A stretch of 64,000 bases of DNA. Source: Boletus sp. NGJ (Eukaryota > Basidiomycota > Agaricomycetes > Boletales > Boletaceae). How positions within the stretch are numbered: position 1 is the first letter of the stretch; each line of letters starts with the position of its first letter. The translations under genes were made by a program, and so were the position numbers. The notes below the pieces were generated by a model. That model made no database searches. It was not told the DNA's origin and worked only from the letters and a program-made list of their open reading frames with translations. The DNA lies in contig JAGTXK010000139.1 in assembly GCA_019096195.1 (NCBI GenBank), positions 372,001 to 436,000 on the forward strand. The letters run 5' to 3'. This document shows, piece by piece, positions 21,943 through 34,130 of this stretch.

Positions 21943-23743
21943 CTATGCCTTGACGCGTGACTGTGCAGCCAGGGCTGCGTTCATCCCCATCCATGTCTTC
22001 TCCACAAGGCCAAGCAGCCTCTGCATATCCGAACTCCAATCATTCATTACATCCTCGGCACTCCGCTTGGGTGTAAAGCTCACGATGCCTGCTGGTCGAT
22101 CTATCCGCGCCCAGATGGTTTTGGAAACAACTAGCCGTGCGAGTGTCTCCTCTGTTTGTTGTGCTGTGAGGTCAAGAAGAGTTGTTAGACGGGACAACCT
22201 AATTCGAGTATAATACTGAGAAACGACTCGGATGTTCTGGACCATTGTCAGTCCGAGTGCGTAATTGTTACAGGGACATACTCACGTGCTCAATCACACG
22301 AGTGTGGAGGTCTTCCCATTGTGCAGTATTGGAGAACACGGGTGTTGTTCGCAGGAAAGGACCGTAAATCGATTCAATCCCTGGCCATCTCATCAACTCT
22401 CGTGTTACAAAAGATTTGACGAGGTTGCTAGAAGGAAGTTTAGCAGTATTCAAACGTCATCGCAAAATTTCGTACTAGTGCAACTCAAGTTTCTCTAGAA
22501 CGGGGTTCACGAACCAATGGTGCAACATGTCCGATTGTTCGTTGTTATGGGGGGCAAGAACAACGTAATAGACGATGTGTTCGAGTGCCTACATTCACCA
22601 GATCAGATGAATTTAATTAACAGGTTCCATGTTCAAGAGGCTCACCGCGCGGCTTTTGCTCTCATCGTCTGTTATTGACGGTGTATCCCATACTTTCTCG
22701 TAATGCTTCGCGACTTCCAAGTATGCCGTTTGATGTAGTGCTTGTTGAATCATCAAATCGTAGAATTTGAGCTTGAGGTCCTAATCAAGTAGTATCGATT
22801 AATGGCTTGAATGGATATTCAGAACAGAATGCTCCAACAAACCTCATTCTCCTTCGCTTTTAGGAATGTCTCATTGACCTTGCGACCACCAACCCTCGCC
22901 TCAACCCACTCGGTTTCCCCTCCTCCAATTGCGTTCTTTTCCTCCTTTTTGCCCTTGCCTGCAACCTCGGCATCTTTCAGGCGTGCGAGCGCGATCAATA
23001 ACCGCATTTGTTCCAGAATGAATTCAGTCTTTTCTCTCCGTTCCATTGACGAGTATGTTTCTACTTGGAGGTCAGAGAGTAGATCGGACGCTGTTTGCAG
23101 CTCTTCCTTAATGGCAGATGCCTTTGCAGACGGCAGTTTCGAGAGGGTTTCGTGGTAATGCGAGAGCAGGAGAGTCACGCGTGCACGGGGAGTCTCGAGG
23201 AAAATCTAATCGCACCACTTAGCGAGCAGCGGGAAGGAATAACTCCCCCAACGTACCTTACCCTCGGTGACCGATCGCAACGTCTCGACCAGTTCCAGCC
23301 ACTTTGCATCACCTTCCCGTTGTTTGATTTCCGCCAGCCACGTCATTGCCTGCTCCACCATGGCTTGCACGACGCCCTTGAGCTGCCCGTGTTTCTTGCT
23401 TAATAAATTGGTGGCGGCGTTGAGCTGGGCATAGTCCTTCGCTTTATAGCACTGTTCTAGTGCAGCTTTCGCGAGACGCGTGGTCGAAGGTAGATCAGAG
23501 GCCTATGTCATCGGTGAGACAACTGAATCTCAAAGTATCGTGAACGCACATTTCTGGTTTGCTTTTCTAGAGCAAAAAGCTTATCCAGGGCCTCTGAAAG
23601 CCTGCCAGACTGGTAGTGGAGCAGTTGAATTACGGTTGCGGGGATTAGGTTAAATTGCGCACCTCAGAGAGCGACTGGGTTTCTGGTAGCAAATCATTTA
23701 CTTCTGGAGTGAAGTCTCTTTCTTGTTTCTTTACTTCAGCCAT
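21943..23743 (-). CDS. RPN5: 26S proteasome regulatory subunit Rpn5 (PCI domain)
   Basis: Lid subunit of the 19S regulatory particle. The start MAEVKKQERDFTPEVNDLLP is at 23743. Helical repeats follow: RLSEALDKLFALEKQTRN, KAALEQCYKAKDYAQLNAAT, GQLKGVVQAMVEQAMTWLAE, ARVTLLLSHYHETLSKL, FILEQMRLLIALARLKDAEV. Then DLKLKFYDLMIQQALHQTAY, YLEVAKHYEKVWDTPSI, YYVVLAPHNNEQSDMLHHWF and LVKSFVTRELMRWPGIES. The C-terminal PCI winged helix reads RVVSQYYTRIRLSRLTTLLD, QTEETLARLVVSKTIWARID and PAGIVSFTPKRSAEDVMNDW. About 490 residues after removing about six introns, the usual size. It lies downstream of the F-box gene on the same strand. Confidence 0.96.
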
Positions 23744-24051
23744 TGCTAGATTGTAGTGTGACCGCGAATATGGCTGGTCGACGTTCAGCGTGAAATGACG
23801 CGTCGCAAAGATGTTTGGTGTTGTTTGTTCTACGCTCTCAGTCTTCCCTTCTTTGGAAAGCCCCTGTCGACTGTTGTGCTCTACCTCTTCGTCTTTCGAC
23901 GCGGCCACGGTCACAGTTATTGTCTCAACGTGTTCAATCGAGACTCTTCCTTTCCAATCTGCGCTAGAATAGTATTCATGATAACAACCCTACAACAAGC
24001 GCCAGCACCCGTGTACTATATGAGTAAAAGCGTACGTCGCATAAGGAGAAT
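23744..24051. other. Intergenic region, RPN5 promoter
   Basis: About 300 bp between the RPN5 start and the F-box gene stop, both on the minus strand. The frame upstream of the RPN5 ATG is open but lacks family similarity, so I treat it as untranslated. Confidence 0.5.
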
Positions 24052-26379
24052 TCATAGACAAACAGGAGGGATATCATGGTCCAAGAGCTCGGCCGTCGAT
24101 GGAGCGGAGTTATACGGTGTTCCTTGGAGCTCGTGGTTTTCGTTTGATGGCTCATCACCATTCTTTTTTGGAGCATGGAGCATAGAAAGCGACTTGTCGA
24201 GCATATGCATAGGCAGTGTGAGAGGGTAGGTAAGGAAAACACGACATGCGAGCGTGAGTAGCCCGGTAAGGATAGCAGGGAGCACAGAAGGGATTGCATG
24301 GATATCGCCATATTTTTGGAAGAGGTGTGCAGTGTCGTCGAAAGAGGTTTCCATGGATTTGGTATCTGGGGGTGGTGTAGCGTCGACCTCAGCATCGGCC
24401 ATCACAGGTCCGACACCGACAGACTGGTGAGCAACGTCGGGTGTTGCATCGACCGCAGTCTCGACACACGTCGGCGTCGCATCAACAAAGACAGAAAGTA
24501 GATCGGGCTTGATCTGAACCATTCTATCAACGAGGGACGGCGCCGACTGAATTCCCTGCTCGACGACCTTGGGTCTGACGTGAGCAAACTTGTTAACGTA
24601 GGTCTTTTTGATGGTAGCATCAACGCTTTGCTCCTTCGTAGACCTTTTAGCCTCTCGTCCAAGAGCCTTGGTCCTTTCCATGAGACGCAGGCCCTGGAGA
24701 TGAGGTAACCAATCGGAAACCTTCTGCCACCCCTGAGCATTGGCTTCCACGTAACCTGGCCGGTTCTTCTCGTGGAACCACTTCAGCAACTCGAGGTGTG
24801 GCGCAAGGTGACTGAGAAGAATGGTGGTGTGAAGAGGGTCGTCGACGATGGAGTGGCCCACGTGGAGGCGAAGGAGTGAACTCGAGGAAACCTCGAGGGC
24901 GGACAGCGTTTCCGCGGATCCCGGGCGCGCGTCTAGCACGAGTGCAAGGTTCTGCAGCCGCATACAGCTTTGCGTGAGACTCGCGATGCCTTCCAAAGTA
25001 AGATTTGGGCCTGAAGTACCCGAAAATCGGGCCATGGGACACAACCGTAGGGTCTCGATGTTGGGGCATGCTTTGGCAATATAACGCAAGTCTTCATTGA
25101 AAAAGAGCGTCGACTCTGGAAGGTCTATTTCGAGGCGGATGAGGGCAGGGAGAGAGGAGAGATATTGGAGTGGGAGATGGCGAGAGGGTTGATCCGCAGC
25201 TGCACGAGACGTCGCTCGAACAAGCTCCGTAAATCGAGATGCGCCGGTTGCACTGATCCGCAGAGAAAGGAGTGCCCGGCTAAACCGCTCACATATCAAT
25301 ACTGAGAGGTCTTGCCAGTCAGCCATGTCAGGGGGATCCTCGATGACGAGCTCAAGACTGGTGAGCTCGCTCGTGATGTGCTTTAAAAACACGGCAATGT
25401 TCGCAACTTCACCAGTCAGTTGAAGGCTCCGAAGGTCTGTAAACACACCGCCCGAGTGCAAGTCGCCTGTGAGGCGAAGTGATGACTTCTTAATCTCCGT
25501 GAAGTCTATCTCGTCACCAGAGAAAACCCCACTGTCGGACGAAGCCTCACTGGGGGTTGCCGCTCCGGAGGAGACGATGTCATCGAAGAAACCTTCCACA
25601 GCAATGATTGATCTTCCGGTGAGATCCAGTTCGAGAGTGTGAAGAGCAGGCAAAGACGCAGCCCATTGTCCTACCTGCGACGACAAGGCACCAGGTGCAA
25701 CCAAAGCTAGTTTCTCAAGCGTGTTCTGCGAGCGTACGAGATCCGTGAACGTTTCAGGAAGGCTGGTGGGAGAGCTGAACGAAAAGGCAGTGAGCTGGGT
25801 TTGGCTGCAAACATTCACGAGATAGGCGCCAAGCTGCGGAATCCTGGTGCCGACTTCCAAGATCAAGCTCTGCAACTCGGGGTTCAAGAAAAGTGTAGAG
25901 CGCTCCAAACCGGTCGCAGTCTCTACCCTCCATATGAGTGTCTGCAAGTGGGGCAAGATGTAGGGTACAGGGCGATTTTCTGCGATGATGGCGAAGACAG
26001 AAGGTGACACGCTCGGAGATGACTCGATGTATGCAATGCGGCGGACACGTTCGCCATATGCGAGGACTCTGTCCCAGTCCTCGGCGTTTGGCGCCTTGGC
26101 CTGTATTATGGTCTGTTAGTAATGCGTAGAATACTAGCGGCCAAGACCAACCAAACCGAGCCCTGGACGGCGGGCTCTCTTCATGATGTTGTTGGGGAAT
26201 AGCGAGATGAGCGGCAGAAGTGAGTCGAGCTCTCTCCAGAGCACATTCAGCGTGGGCTCGCACATTGCCTTGCAGGTGCGTGCCAATCGAGACATGGAGC
26301 GGCGCCCATTGGGTGACTCGATGATAGTGTCAAGGAGCCTCTTCGCGGCATCGGGGTCGCGGAATAGAGCGGGGAACAT
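24052..26379 (-). CDS. F-box/LRR-like protein with Val-Asp-Ala-Thr-Pro repeats and C-terminal membrane-like segment
   Basis: Two exons; the intron lies near 26,105-26,155. The N-terminus FRDPDAAKRLLDTIIESPNG, with MSRLARTCKAMCEPTLNVLW, fits the degenerate F-box style of basidiomycete proteins (helix, then Cys-Lys-x-Met...Pro-x-Leu-x-x-Leu-Trp). The main body carries irregular leucine-rich repeats (HLQTLIWRVE, LPALHTLELDL, DLRSLQLTGEV, PALIRLEIDL, RLQNLALVLD), consistent with substrate recognition in an SCF ubiquitin ligase. The last 200 residues depart from this plan: several copies of VDATP (near residues 580-640) and a hydrophobic stretch AILTGLLTLACRVFLTYPLT followed by a charged tail. Target unknown. 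About 755 residues. Confidence 0.75.
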
Positions 26380-26990
26380 GGTCTGGTCGTAGACGGAGTA
26401 GTGGTGGTGAGACGATTAGAAACTAAGATTACTCTTCAGGTTGCTACGGTCGAAGAATATGGGGGACTAAGGTGTCGGAGAACAAGGAATTAGAAGCAAG
26501 GATCAGGAGGTTAAATAGGTGAGTTACACCCTTCGCTGCGTTCACGCTATGCACTCTTCCAGGTTGCTCTCGTCACTGACTTGTGGATGCAGGCTGGCTA
26601 GAGTGACCAATTGTGTGGGGGAATGAACCATTTGAACACGCTCCATGCTTGAGACACGGAGGTCCGGCCACACGCATGAGGGGCGTGGCCCGACGGCGTA
26701 CAATCGAAGCGAGCGAAGCACGTTCAGACTCATGCGCAATGACTATCGGGTCGTCAGTGGTGCATATCTTACACATCCACTCACCCAGGCGTCCTTGAGC
26801 AGTGCGGTACAGCCTTATATTTGACGAGTCAGGTGTACCTCGACAAAGGTGGTTCACTGGTGGGCACGTGGGATGCACGCATCGCCTGTTAAATCCTGCG
26901 TTTCATAGCAAGCAAAACGGCGTGAAACCACTGATATGAAAGCACTGCAAAGTGAAAGCACAACAGCCTAGCTTAACCACATACGCGAAG
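26380..26990. other. Intergenic region upstream of the F-box gene
   Basis: About 600 bp holding the F-box gene promoter and the SLD2 3' flank. Several short ORFs occur on both strands; none shows a domain or coherent composition. Confidence 0.45.
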
Positions 26991-28649
26991 TTACAGCTCC
27001 CCAACTTCCCAGGACACGGGTTCACCTTCCCAATCGTCCTCGGTCTCTACATCCCCTTGGGCGCCTTCATCCGTCTCGCCAGCATCCCATATGTCTCCCC
27101 CTCTGGAGGAGTCATAGTGACCGACACGATCACCATACAGTAATCCACGGACGACACGTTCCTCCGTGATATTTTGGCATCGCGACGGTGAAATTGCCAG
27201 CACGCGGCGAAATTTATCAGGCAAGTCTACACTGAACGTGCCCGACGCGTGATGATTTGCATCAATCTGCTCCTTGGCAGATGGATCGTGGTTGCGGGTT
27301 CTAAGATGTAGTAATGGATCCCAATCGAAGTCGTCAGCGTGTCGGTACGAGTGCTTGCCCCGATCCAAACTGACGGTCGCAATTTTGAGTGTGATGTCGC
27401 CTGGGCTGTCCATTTCTTCATCGCTCTCATCATCCTCAACTCTTGGCTTCTTCCGACTAGCAGTGGGTTTCGCCTTTCCTTTGCCAGCATCCCGATCGAT
27501 CGAGTCTTGCGGAGGCGGAGATGGCGGGACCAAGGGAAACTGTGACTGTAACGGGATGGTGAGCTCTGAGTGCTCAAGAACGAGATGACCGCCATCGAGG
27601 GGGCGTTTGGCCGACGTCCTTGATTGGGAAACCTCGGAAACTGGCGTTTTGAAGGTGGACTTGTACGATAGTAGGGGTAAGTGGTCTTTTGTAGGGAAAA
27701 TCTGGGGAAGAGTCTTGCCCTGAATGCGATTGACTCGATGTTCCGGCCCGGAGGCAATGCTCTTTGACTTGAGGTCGTGGCGGGGCCTGAGGGAAGCCGG
27801 AACAGAAGGACCTACAGGTGCTGGTTGTGAAAAGCCTGCATCTGGAGAGTCGAGCTGTGCGAGAGAGCAGCCAACGGGTTTCTTCGCTATGGAAAGGGCG
27901 GGGAGGGCATCGTCGAATAATAGCTTGAATGACTTTCCACCTGCAGGAGCCTTTACGGGGGAATCGGCCACGAAAGATGGGGTGAAGTCCCATTGTGGTA
28001 ATTCTTGGTCGGGTTCGTGGTCGCTATTCGAGGAGTCTTGTTCTGACTTGGGTGGGGGAGCGATGCGCTGGCGCTTTGGTTTGTTAGGGGAGGGGGAGAC
28101 CGGTTCTCCACGTAAACGCTTGCGAGCACGAGAGATTGCAGTTGTGGACACGGGGTGAGGACGAGAAGAAGACGCAGTAGCGTTCTGGTGGGGTGGCAAG
28201 ATCGACGGGAAGAGGTCGGGAGAGGGGGTGGCCGTACGCAGAGAGGGTCTTGTGTTATTCTTGGCGGGAGTTGCGAATGGATTTGGATGCGGCGAGGTTC
28301 GTGGCACGGTGTGATTGTGCTTAGCGGTTTTCTTGACGGGGGAGAAGGGGTTGAATCCAGGGAGAGGAGGGACGGACTCGGCAGGATGTGACTTTGGTAC
28401 GGGAAGACGAGAGTGGGATCGAGGAGGGGTGGTCGGGTTGGCAGCTGCTTTGGAAAGCTTCTTGTAGAGCTTGTATTTCTCGGCTGGACGGGACTGGATG
28501 AGAACGGGTGGAACGCGTCAGAAAGAGGGCGCACCGATGGGTGGGTGGTTTCGGATGTCTTGCAGGGAGGGATCTCTGCCGTGTCTGGAGGCAAAGTTGC
28601 GCTCCCAAGTCTTTATCTCTGCACGGACGAGGGCGAGGGGGTGAGACAT
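26991..28649 (-). CDS. SLD2: DNA replication regulator Sld2 / Drc1
   Basis: CDK-regulated factor for replication origin firing; it binds Dpb11 when phosphorylated and corresponds to the N-terminus of animal RECQL4. The start at 28649 gives MSHPLALVRAEIKTWERNFA, then RHGRDPSLQDIRNHPPI joined by an intron (about 28,475-28,530) to AEKYKLYKKLSKAA. This is the Sld2 signature: Trp-Glu-x-x-Phe, Gly-Arg-x-Pro, then Ile-x-x-Lys-Tyr-Lys. The middle is rich in Ser/Thr-Pro sites (FATPAKN, TATPSPD, PVSPSPN, VADSPVK, FKTPVSE), as expected for a CDK target. The C-terminus is acidic (ETDEGAQGDVETEDDWEGEP). About 530 residues. It starts 57 bp from a divergent orphan gene. Confidence 0.85.
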
Positions 28650-28706
28650 GAGGGACGAGGTGAAAGCGACCAAACAGGGATTTGAGCAAAGTTGTCTCCT
28701 ACTCTC
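28650..28706. promoter_or_regulatory. 57-bp bidirectional promoter SLD2 / orphan
   Basis: Only 57 bp separate the two opposed ATGs (28649 minus, 28707 plus), so the 5' leaders must overlap or lie inside coding sequence. No TATA box visible. Confidence 0.55.
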
Positions 28707-30504
28707 ATGACCCAGTGGGCCGTCTTTTATCGACCACCAGAGCACCGTCGCTTTGACACGACGTCGACCTCGAGCTATCTTGACGATCCCGCTTTCTCTC
28801 CCGACCCACGCTCGCATCCCCACTACCCGCTCGCCGATGCCCGCTCCTACAAAGCCCTCCCTTCCAAGTCCCCCTCCCCCTCCCTATCCTCTGAATCCGA
28901 ATCCCTCACCTCGCTCTCTCCATTTACATCCCCGGCCCTGTCATCAGCTACCTCTCCCTCCCAGTCCCATGGATCTCCGTCCCCTCTATCACTACTCTCA
29001 CTCACTCACTCAAACGCCGTCTCTCCTCTTTCCACACATCCCAAACACATCCCAAAACCTCCTCCAGTCTCCCTCCCCATGCCAGAAATCCTACCAAAAC
29101 CGGACAGTACAAATACCCTAGCGAGGGTCAACCTGAAACTAGTCGCGTCACAGAACACTAATATTCCCCGCAAAGCAAAGATGAAAGCTCTCGTCCGTCG
29201 GCTAACCAGTCGTCACAATCTGGATCGTATCGACGAGTTGGACGAGACGGACCCGTTTGGAGGTAGCTACCACCACGACGGACCATATGAAGCAACTGGT
29301 GGCAACCTAACACAGCCCGATACTTCCCCTCGTGGAGGCAATCCCCATTCAAAGCGGCGTGAGGTGTGTCAAGTACCTGCTCACATCTACCCATCTTGCT
29401 CATAGTACTCACCAAGATCTACCCGCGTGCTTTGCGTCCCGGTCCACACCAAGTAAGTTCAGTATTCTATCATCCGGGTCGCCATATCTTGACTCCAGTT
29501 GCGTGTAGTCTGCTTCCAGGGTGCCATCTGCCCGCAGTGGAACCGGATTATCATTAAACCTCGAACCTGGCCAAATCCTTCAGCGAAATACCATCTACAG
29601 TGCTCACACTTCAAGTATAGCTTCAGTTCCAAGTCAGTCTCGCCATCAGCCAAACACAATCGTCACCAGACCTGACCACTCCCGAAGCTCATCACTACCA
29701 CACATCCAGGCGCGTTTCCCTGATGAATCCTCGTCTATGGATTTTCTCTACGGCTCCCAGAACCACCCATCATCCTCATCCCTGCATGCTCCTCAGGAAC
29801 GCTATTCTGGAGACAACACGCCTGACATACCCAGTAGCCTCCCACTCCACCACAATCGTGATGCTGCGCCTTACGTCCCCGAAATGACCGTCTTTCCTCC
29901 GCCTCGATACGAATCTATATTCCATAGCTCCGGTCCTCCACGATTATCGCAACGTACCACACAATCTTCCCTTATTGCCACGCCACGAAAAACACAGACG
30001 ACGGAGAGCACAGTCCCTGCTCTCCCACCTCACAGCTCTCGACATCAAAGTGTACGCTCGTTGGACAGTTCTTATAAACCCAACAGCACGATCACACGAT
30101 CCTCTTCCTGTGTACAAAATAAGCCTTTAGAACCCCCGCGAATACGCCACCTTCCGAAACGTCTTGTGATGCCAGCCCCACTCCAGCCTCAACTACCGTC
30201 GCCACAGCACAACATTCCTCCAGCCAAAGTCGCAGTCTGGCAGGATGGATATCCAGACAATTGTGCTTTAGAGGGTGCTCATTTTGAAGGGCAGCCCGCT
30301 ATGTATAGTCGAGAACTGAGACTCCTACGGAAGAGATCGTCCGCCTTTCCGGCGAAAGCGCCGATACCGGACCATGCACCCATCTTTCAGAACGACGCCG
30401 TGCCGGTAATGGGAATTTCTCCAACGAAGACGGGGAACGAGGCCGAAGGGACCAAAGAAGGGACCCGTCGGCGAAGGCTGAGTAAACGGAAGAACGATAT
30501 CTGA
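28707..30504 (+). CDS. Ser/Pro-rich protein of unknown function
   Basis: Not recognised. Three exons: the first to about 29,363, a 47-nt middle exon (about 29,407-29,453; frame YSPRSTRVLCVPVHT) and the last from 29,520. The first exon opens MTQWAVFYRPPEHRRFDTTS and is then Ser/Pro-rich, with a short basic patch RKAKMKALVRRLTSRHNLDR. The last exon is disordered with PPRYES and PPRIRHLPKRLV, and ends in a strongly basic tail (RRRRLSKRKND) that could be a nuclear localisation signal. The exon join keeps phase (AA|G). About 560 residues. Confidence 0.7.
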
Positions 30505-31426
30505 GTTTCGTCCTCCTTTCGTCCCCTGATATCATCTAGGTATTTTTTCTGTAGCGGAAATGGCTTGGCTTACTCGTTCAGTCGGTCTTCTATTCCACCT
30601 GTCCAATTTGTCGCTGGCTTCGTGCTCGAGGACTGCAATCATCAAACCACATCCGCAATTTGTAGCTTAACTCCACAGATACTCTACAGCGCTGGACGCT
30701 GATACATGGACACGATTCGCCGTCTTATACTCACAATAATTATGATTACACGCTAACATGAACAGTGCTTTTCATAGTTCTTCCGCGTCGGTGGCCTTGG
30801 AGAGCTTCGATCCCAAAAAAAAAGTTCGAGTTTGTAACTTTGAAACGAAAATGCCTCGATATTTTCGCGCTCGTATGACTCCCACAAGCGTTCTGCGGAA
30901 CTCAGTGGAGGCATTGTATTCACTTCCGCGATTACGCGAGAATCTGGCGGCCAGCTGGCCAGCGATCTACATATGAGGTTATTGTGGCCCAAATACGTAC
31001 CAGGGTGATACCAATTCGTCGCATGGGCCGTCGAGTCCGTTCATTTCATGCGGAGGTTCGACGCCTGAAAAGGCTTGAAACGCGGCGATGCCTTGGCTAT
31101 ATGACTTTTCATGGTGATGATGGGCTGGTGTCTTCAGAAGCCTCACAAAGGAGACTGACTGGGACTGTTTGATGGCTCTAAATTTGACTGAACTTCCATG
31201 GAGGTCGTTGCGAGTTGGTTGTTGACATGACGAAGGAAAGTCTCATGTGCTCGTCCAGGTGAAACTGGGCAGAAAATCTACTCCGCGCCACAGCTCCGAT
31301 TCCTCATGAATCTAATCTAGCCGATAACAGCGTTCTAACTCTAATTCTTGCCCGACATAAATACCTCCCTTATGGGAGCTTTGCCCGAAATGCCCTCCGC
31401 CTCCCTCTGCTCCCGACGTTCCGCCC
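30505..31426. other. Intergenic region upstream of the P450 gene
   Basis: More than 900 bp, the longest gap in the window. Short ORFs of 60-80 codons lie on both strands (for example 30,758-30,976 plus and 30,753-30,992 minus), but none has domain-like content. No tRNA-like cloverleaf or inverted repeat was evident by eye. Confidence 0.45.
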
Positions 31427-33471
31427 ATGGACAGTGCTGGTCTTCTGCTATGTGGTTTGGCCGTCGCTCTTGTAACCGCCCTTGTCATCGATCGTATTCG
31501 ATGGCCATCCAAGGCATGTTCATTTCTCATCCTTGCCATACTTGCTCTCCATGACCGACCCTTCATGCAGCTCGATGATATCCCTTCCGTTGGACCATCA
31601 GGTCCCCTCCTGTCTTACTATGGCGCCGCAAAGTTCGTTCTGCATGCGAAGTCCATGGTCCAACAAGGCTATGATCTGGTCCGTCCTCTCCACTAAAATT
31701 TTCCCGCTTAGTAGGCTCACCTCGAAGCTAGTACAAAGACAAATTCTTTAGAGTACCAATGATGGATCGATGGGTGGTCGTGTTGACTGGACCTGAACTC
31801 GTAGAAGAGCTCCGCAAAATTCCCGACGACAAACTGTCCTTCGATCACGCAATGAGAGACGTGTGTATTACCTTTTTTCCTCGACACCATCGATTTCCAC
31901 GTACGTAACAACACCCAGATTCTTCAGGTTAAATACACCTTCGGCCTTGAAGCACAGACACATCCCTACCACGTCACCGTCGTTCAAGGCCAGCTCAAAC
32001 GCAAGCTTGGAAATCTCTTTCCCGACATCCACCATGAAATATGCCAGACATTCGACGAAATCGTTCCTCCTGGTGAATTCGGTGAGCATCATCTCCTGAC
32101 GTTCTTGCGAATCAGGTCCGACCGTAATCCTCGTAGACTGGGTGAACGTTTCCGCATATTCCGCGGTGTTGAAAGCGACATGCCGTACAAGCAACCGTGT
32201 TTTTGTAGGACTGCCCATTTGTAAGTCGCGTTTTATGCCGTCGCAAGGCGGTTACTCAGCTCCGTCCGTAGGTCAATCTACCGAATTTGCCGATGTCCAA
32301 TCAAAGTTCGCGCTGCAAATAATTCTTCGAGCTAGTCTGGTAAACTTCTTTCCAATGTTGATGCATCCGTGAGCACATCCGTTACCGCTCATGGTGCGAC
32401 GATTTTGACTATTTGGATTCTAGAATCATTGGTCGCATATTAACTAACACCCCTAGCAGCCTCAAGCGTTGCATGGTTTTACTGCAGCCCATTGTAGAGG
32501 AACGATTAAAGCATTACAACAACAACTCTGACAACGGGTTGCTTAGCCTTCCGGTCCGCCATAATACTCTCACGACCTTATTAGAGCTGATGTCATAGTT
32601 TCAGGATGATATGATCACCTGGCTTCTTCAGGTATCCAGACCAGAGGATAGGAATTTACGCAGTATCTGCTTACGTATACTCGTATTGAACTTTGCGTCT
32701 TTGCACACATCGGCTCAGGTCAGTATCGTCCTTTGAAAGAGAAACAAGGCATTAACGCCCTCATGTAGACTCTCACCCATGCTCTGTTGAATCTCGCATC
32801 ACATCCACAATACATGGAACCCTTGCGCGATGAAGCGCGAGAGGTGACTAGCCAATATGGGTGGACGAAGGATTCAATGGGAATGTTGGTAAAAATGGAA
32901 AGTTTCTTGAGGGAGTCCCAAAGAATTAGCGGGACGAGTCTTTGTGGGTCGAATTTCTACATAATCGTAGCCAAGGCGTTGATCTTCGCACTAGTTCCGA
33001 TCATTCGCAAAGCCATGGAAGATATCAGGTTTTCTGACGGAACAACAATACCTTGTGGCACTCACCTGGCTGTAGCCTCAGTCCCTATGCATCTTGATGA
33101 TCGCTATTATGAAAATGCATCTGAATTCGACCCATTCCGCTTCTTAACAGGGCAGGATGCCGGAGAGGAGTCGTTGCAGAAATCCAGGCTTGCATCTACT
33201 AATCGGTTATACTTGGTATTTGGACACGGAAATCGAGCCTGGTACGTCGACCACTTGATGTTTGGGATTTCTCTGATCGCCACGAATCGTGAACTCGCGC
33301 AGCCCCGGGCGTTTTTTCGTTTCTACTATGATGACGGCGATGATAGCCCACTTGGTGCTAAATTATGACATGAAGCTGAAAGACGGAGTACGGCCACCAG
33401 ACCAATGGTTCCAGATGAATTGTTCACCCAACCGGACGGCGGAGATCATGTTCAAACGACGCTCATCATAA
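31427..33471 (+). CDS. Cytochrome P450 monooxygenase
   Basis: Haem-thiolate monooxygenase of a basidiomycete-specific type; substrate unknown. An N-terminal membrane anchor (LLLCGLAVALVTALVI) is followed by IPSVGPSGPLLSYYGAAKFV and FRVPMMDRWVVVLTGPELVE. The helix before the I-helix gives RILVLNFASLHTSAQTLTHA, where His-Thr-Ser-Ala replaces the usual Ala-Gly-x-Asp-Thr. The ExxR helix is MESFLRESQRISG. The PERF-like region is YYENASEFDPFRFLTG and the haem loop FGHGNRACPGRFF. An intron splits the haem cysteine codon (TG|C). Reconstructing about nine introns gives about 520 residues with no stop. The anchor may continue through 31514-31570, or that stretch is a 57-nt GC-AG intron. Likely a functional gene. 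Confidence 0.88.
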
Positions 33472-34130
33472 TCGTCCCAGATTAATTTTCGTGTTCGCAA
33501 TTCCCACTCTCTTATGATAATTTTGCTCTCATGTTTATTTACTTGCGAACCAACACCGTCGTTGGGGGAGATTGATAGGAAGTATCAAAATTAGCCCTCA
33601 TCATTCGTCTTCGAGGACGCCGCGTTCTTTGATTGTGTCGTAAGGGAATTCCTTTCCATAACACTCGCTTCTCTGCCCGTAAGCACGAGCGGCAGGTTTG
33701 CTTGTGTGGATCCTGTGAGGTGCTCTAAATTTCTGTGGCGGTTGTCACCACAAGTTCCGTGGACAATTCGATCTCTTACACGTAAAGTAAAGTTCGCTTG
33801 GCTGCACCGCCATATGACTGAGAGCACGCGTGCCGACGGGACAAGAACAGCCCTGGATAACGTCCAGTCAGAATGAACAAGGACCCACTGCAGCCCTCTT
33901 ATCACCACCTGTGAGGATCTGAGGCATCTTATTTTCGGGAGGCCTCAAGGTTCCCACCGGTGGTATCGATATTGCTTGTGCTCATGGAATGGAGCGAATC
34001 ATTTAAGCGGCGTTAACTGATCCTAACATAATTCTCCCGAACAGCACTACAATAGCTCGTCCCGACGGAACGTGCATACTGCTCTCTGCTAAGGTAATTG
34101 GTCATGCTCGACGATTATATCGAGGGACCA
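33472..34130. other. Convergent intergenic region P450 / SF3A2
   Basis: About 650 bp between two converging genes. A 105-codon minus-strand frame (33,591-33,908) has no recognisable features. No repeats or RNA genes seen. Confidence 0.45.

Noticed and set aside
30753-31172. Three small overlapping frames upstream of the P450
   Set aside because: Both strands open with no domain content; a small secreted protein was considered but no signal peptide is visible.
31427-33471. P450 as a broken gene
   Set aside because: It first looked fragmented, but about nine short introns restore a continuous frame with ExxR and the full haem loop.
33591-33908. 105-codon minus-strand frame between the P450 and SF3A2
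   Set aside because: No motif, unclear start context, no splice partners; likely chance in intergenic DNA.
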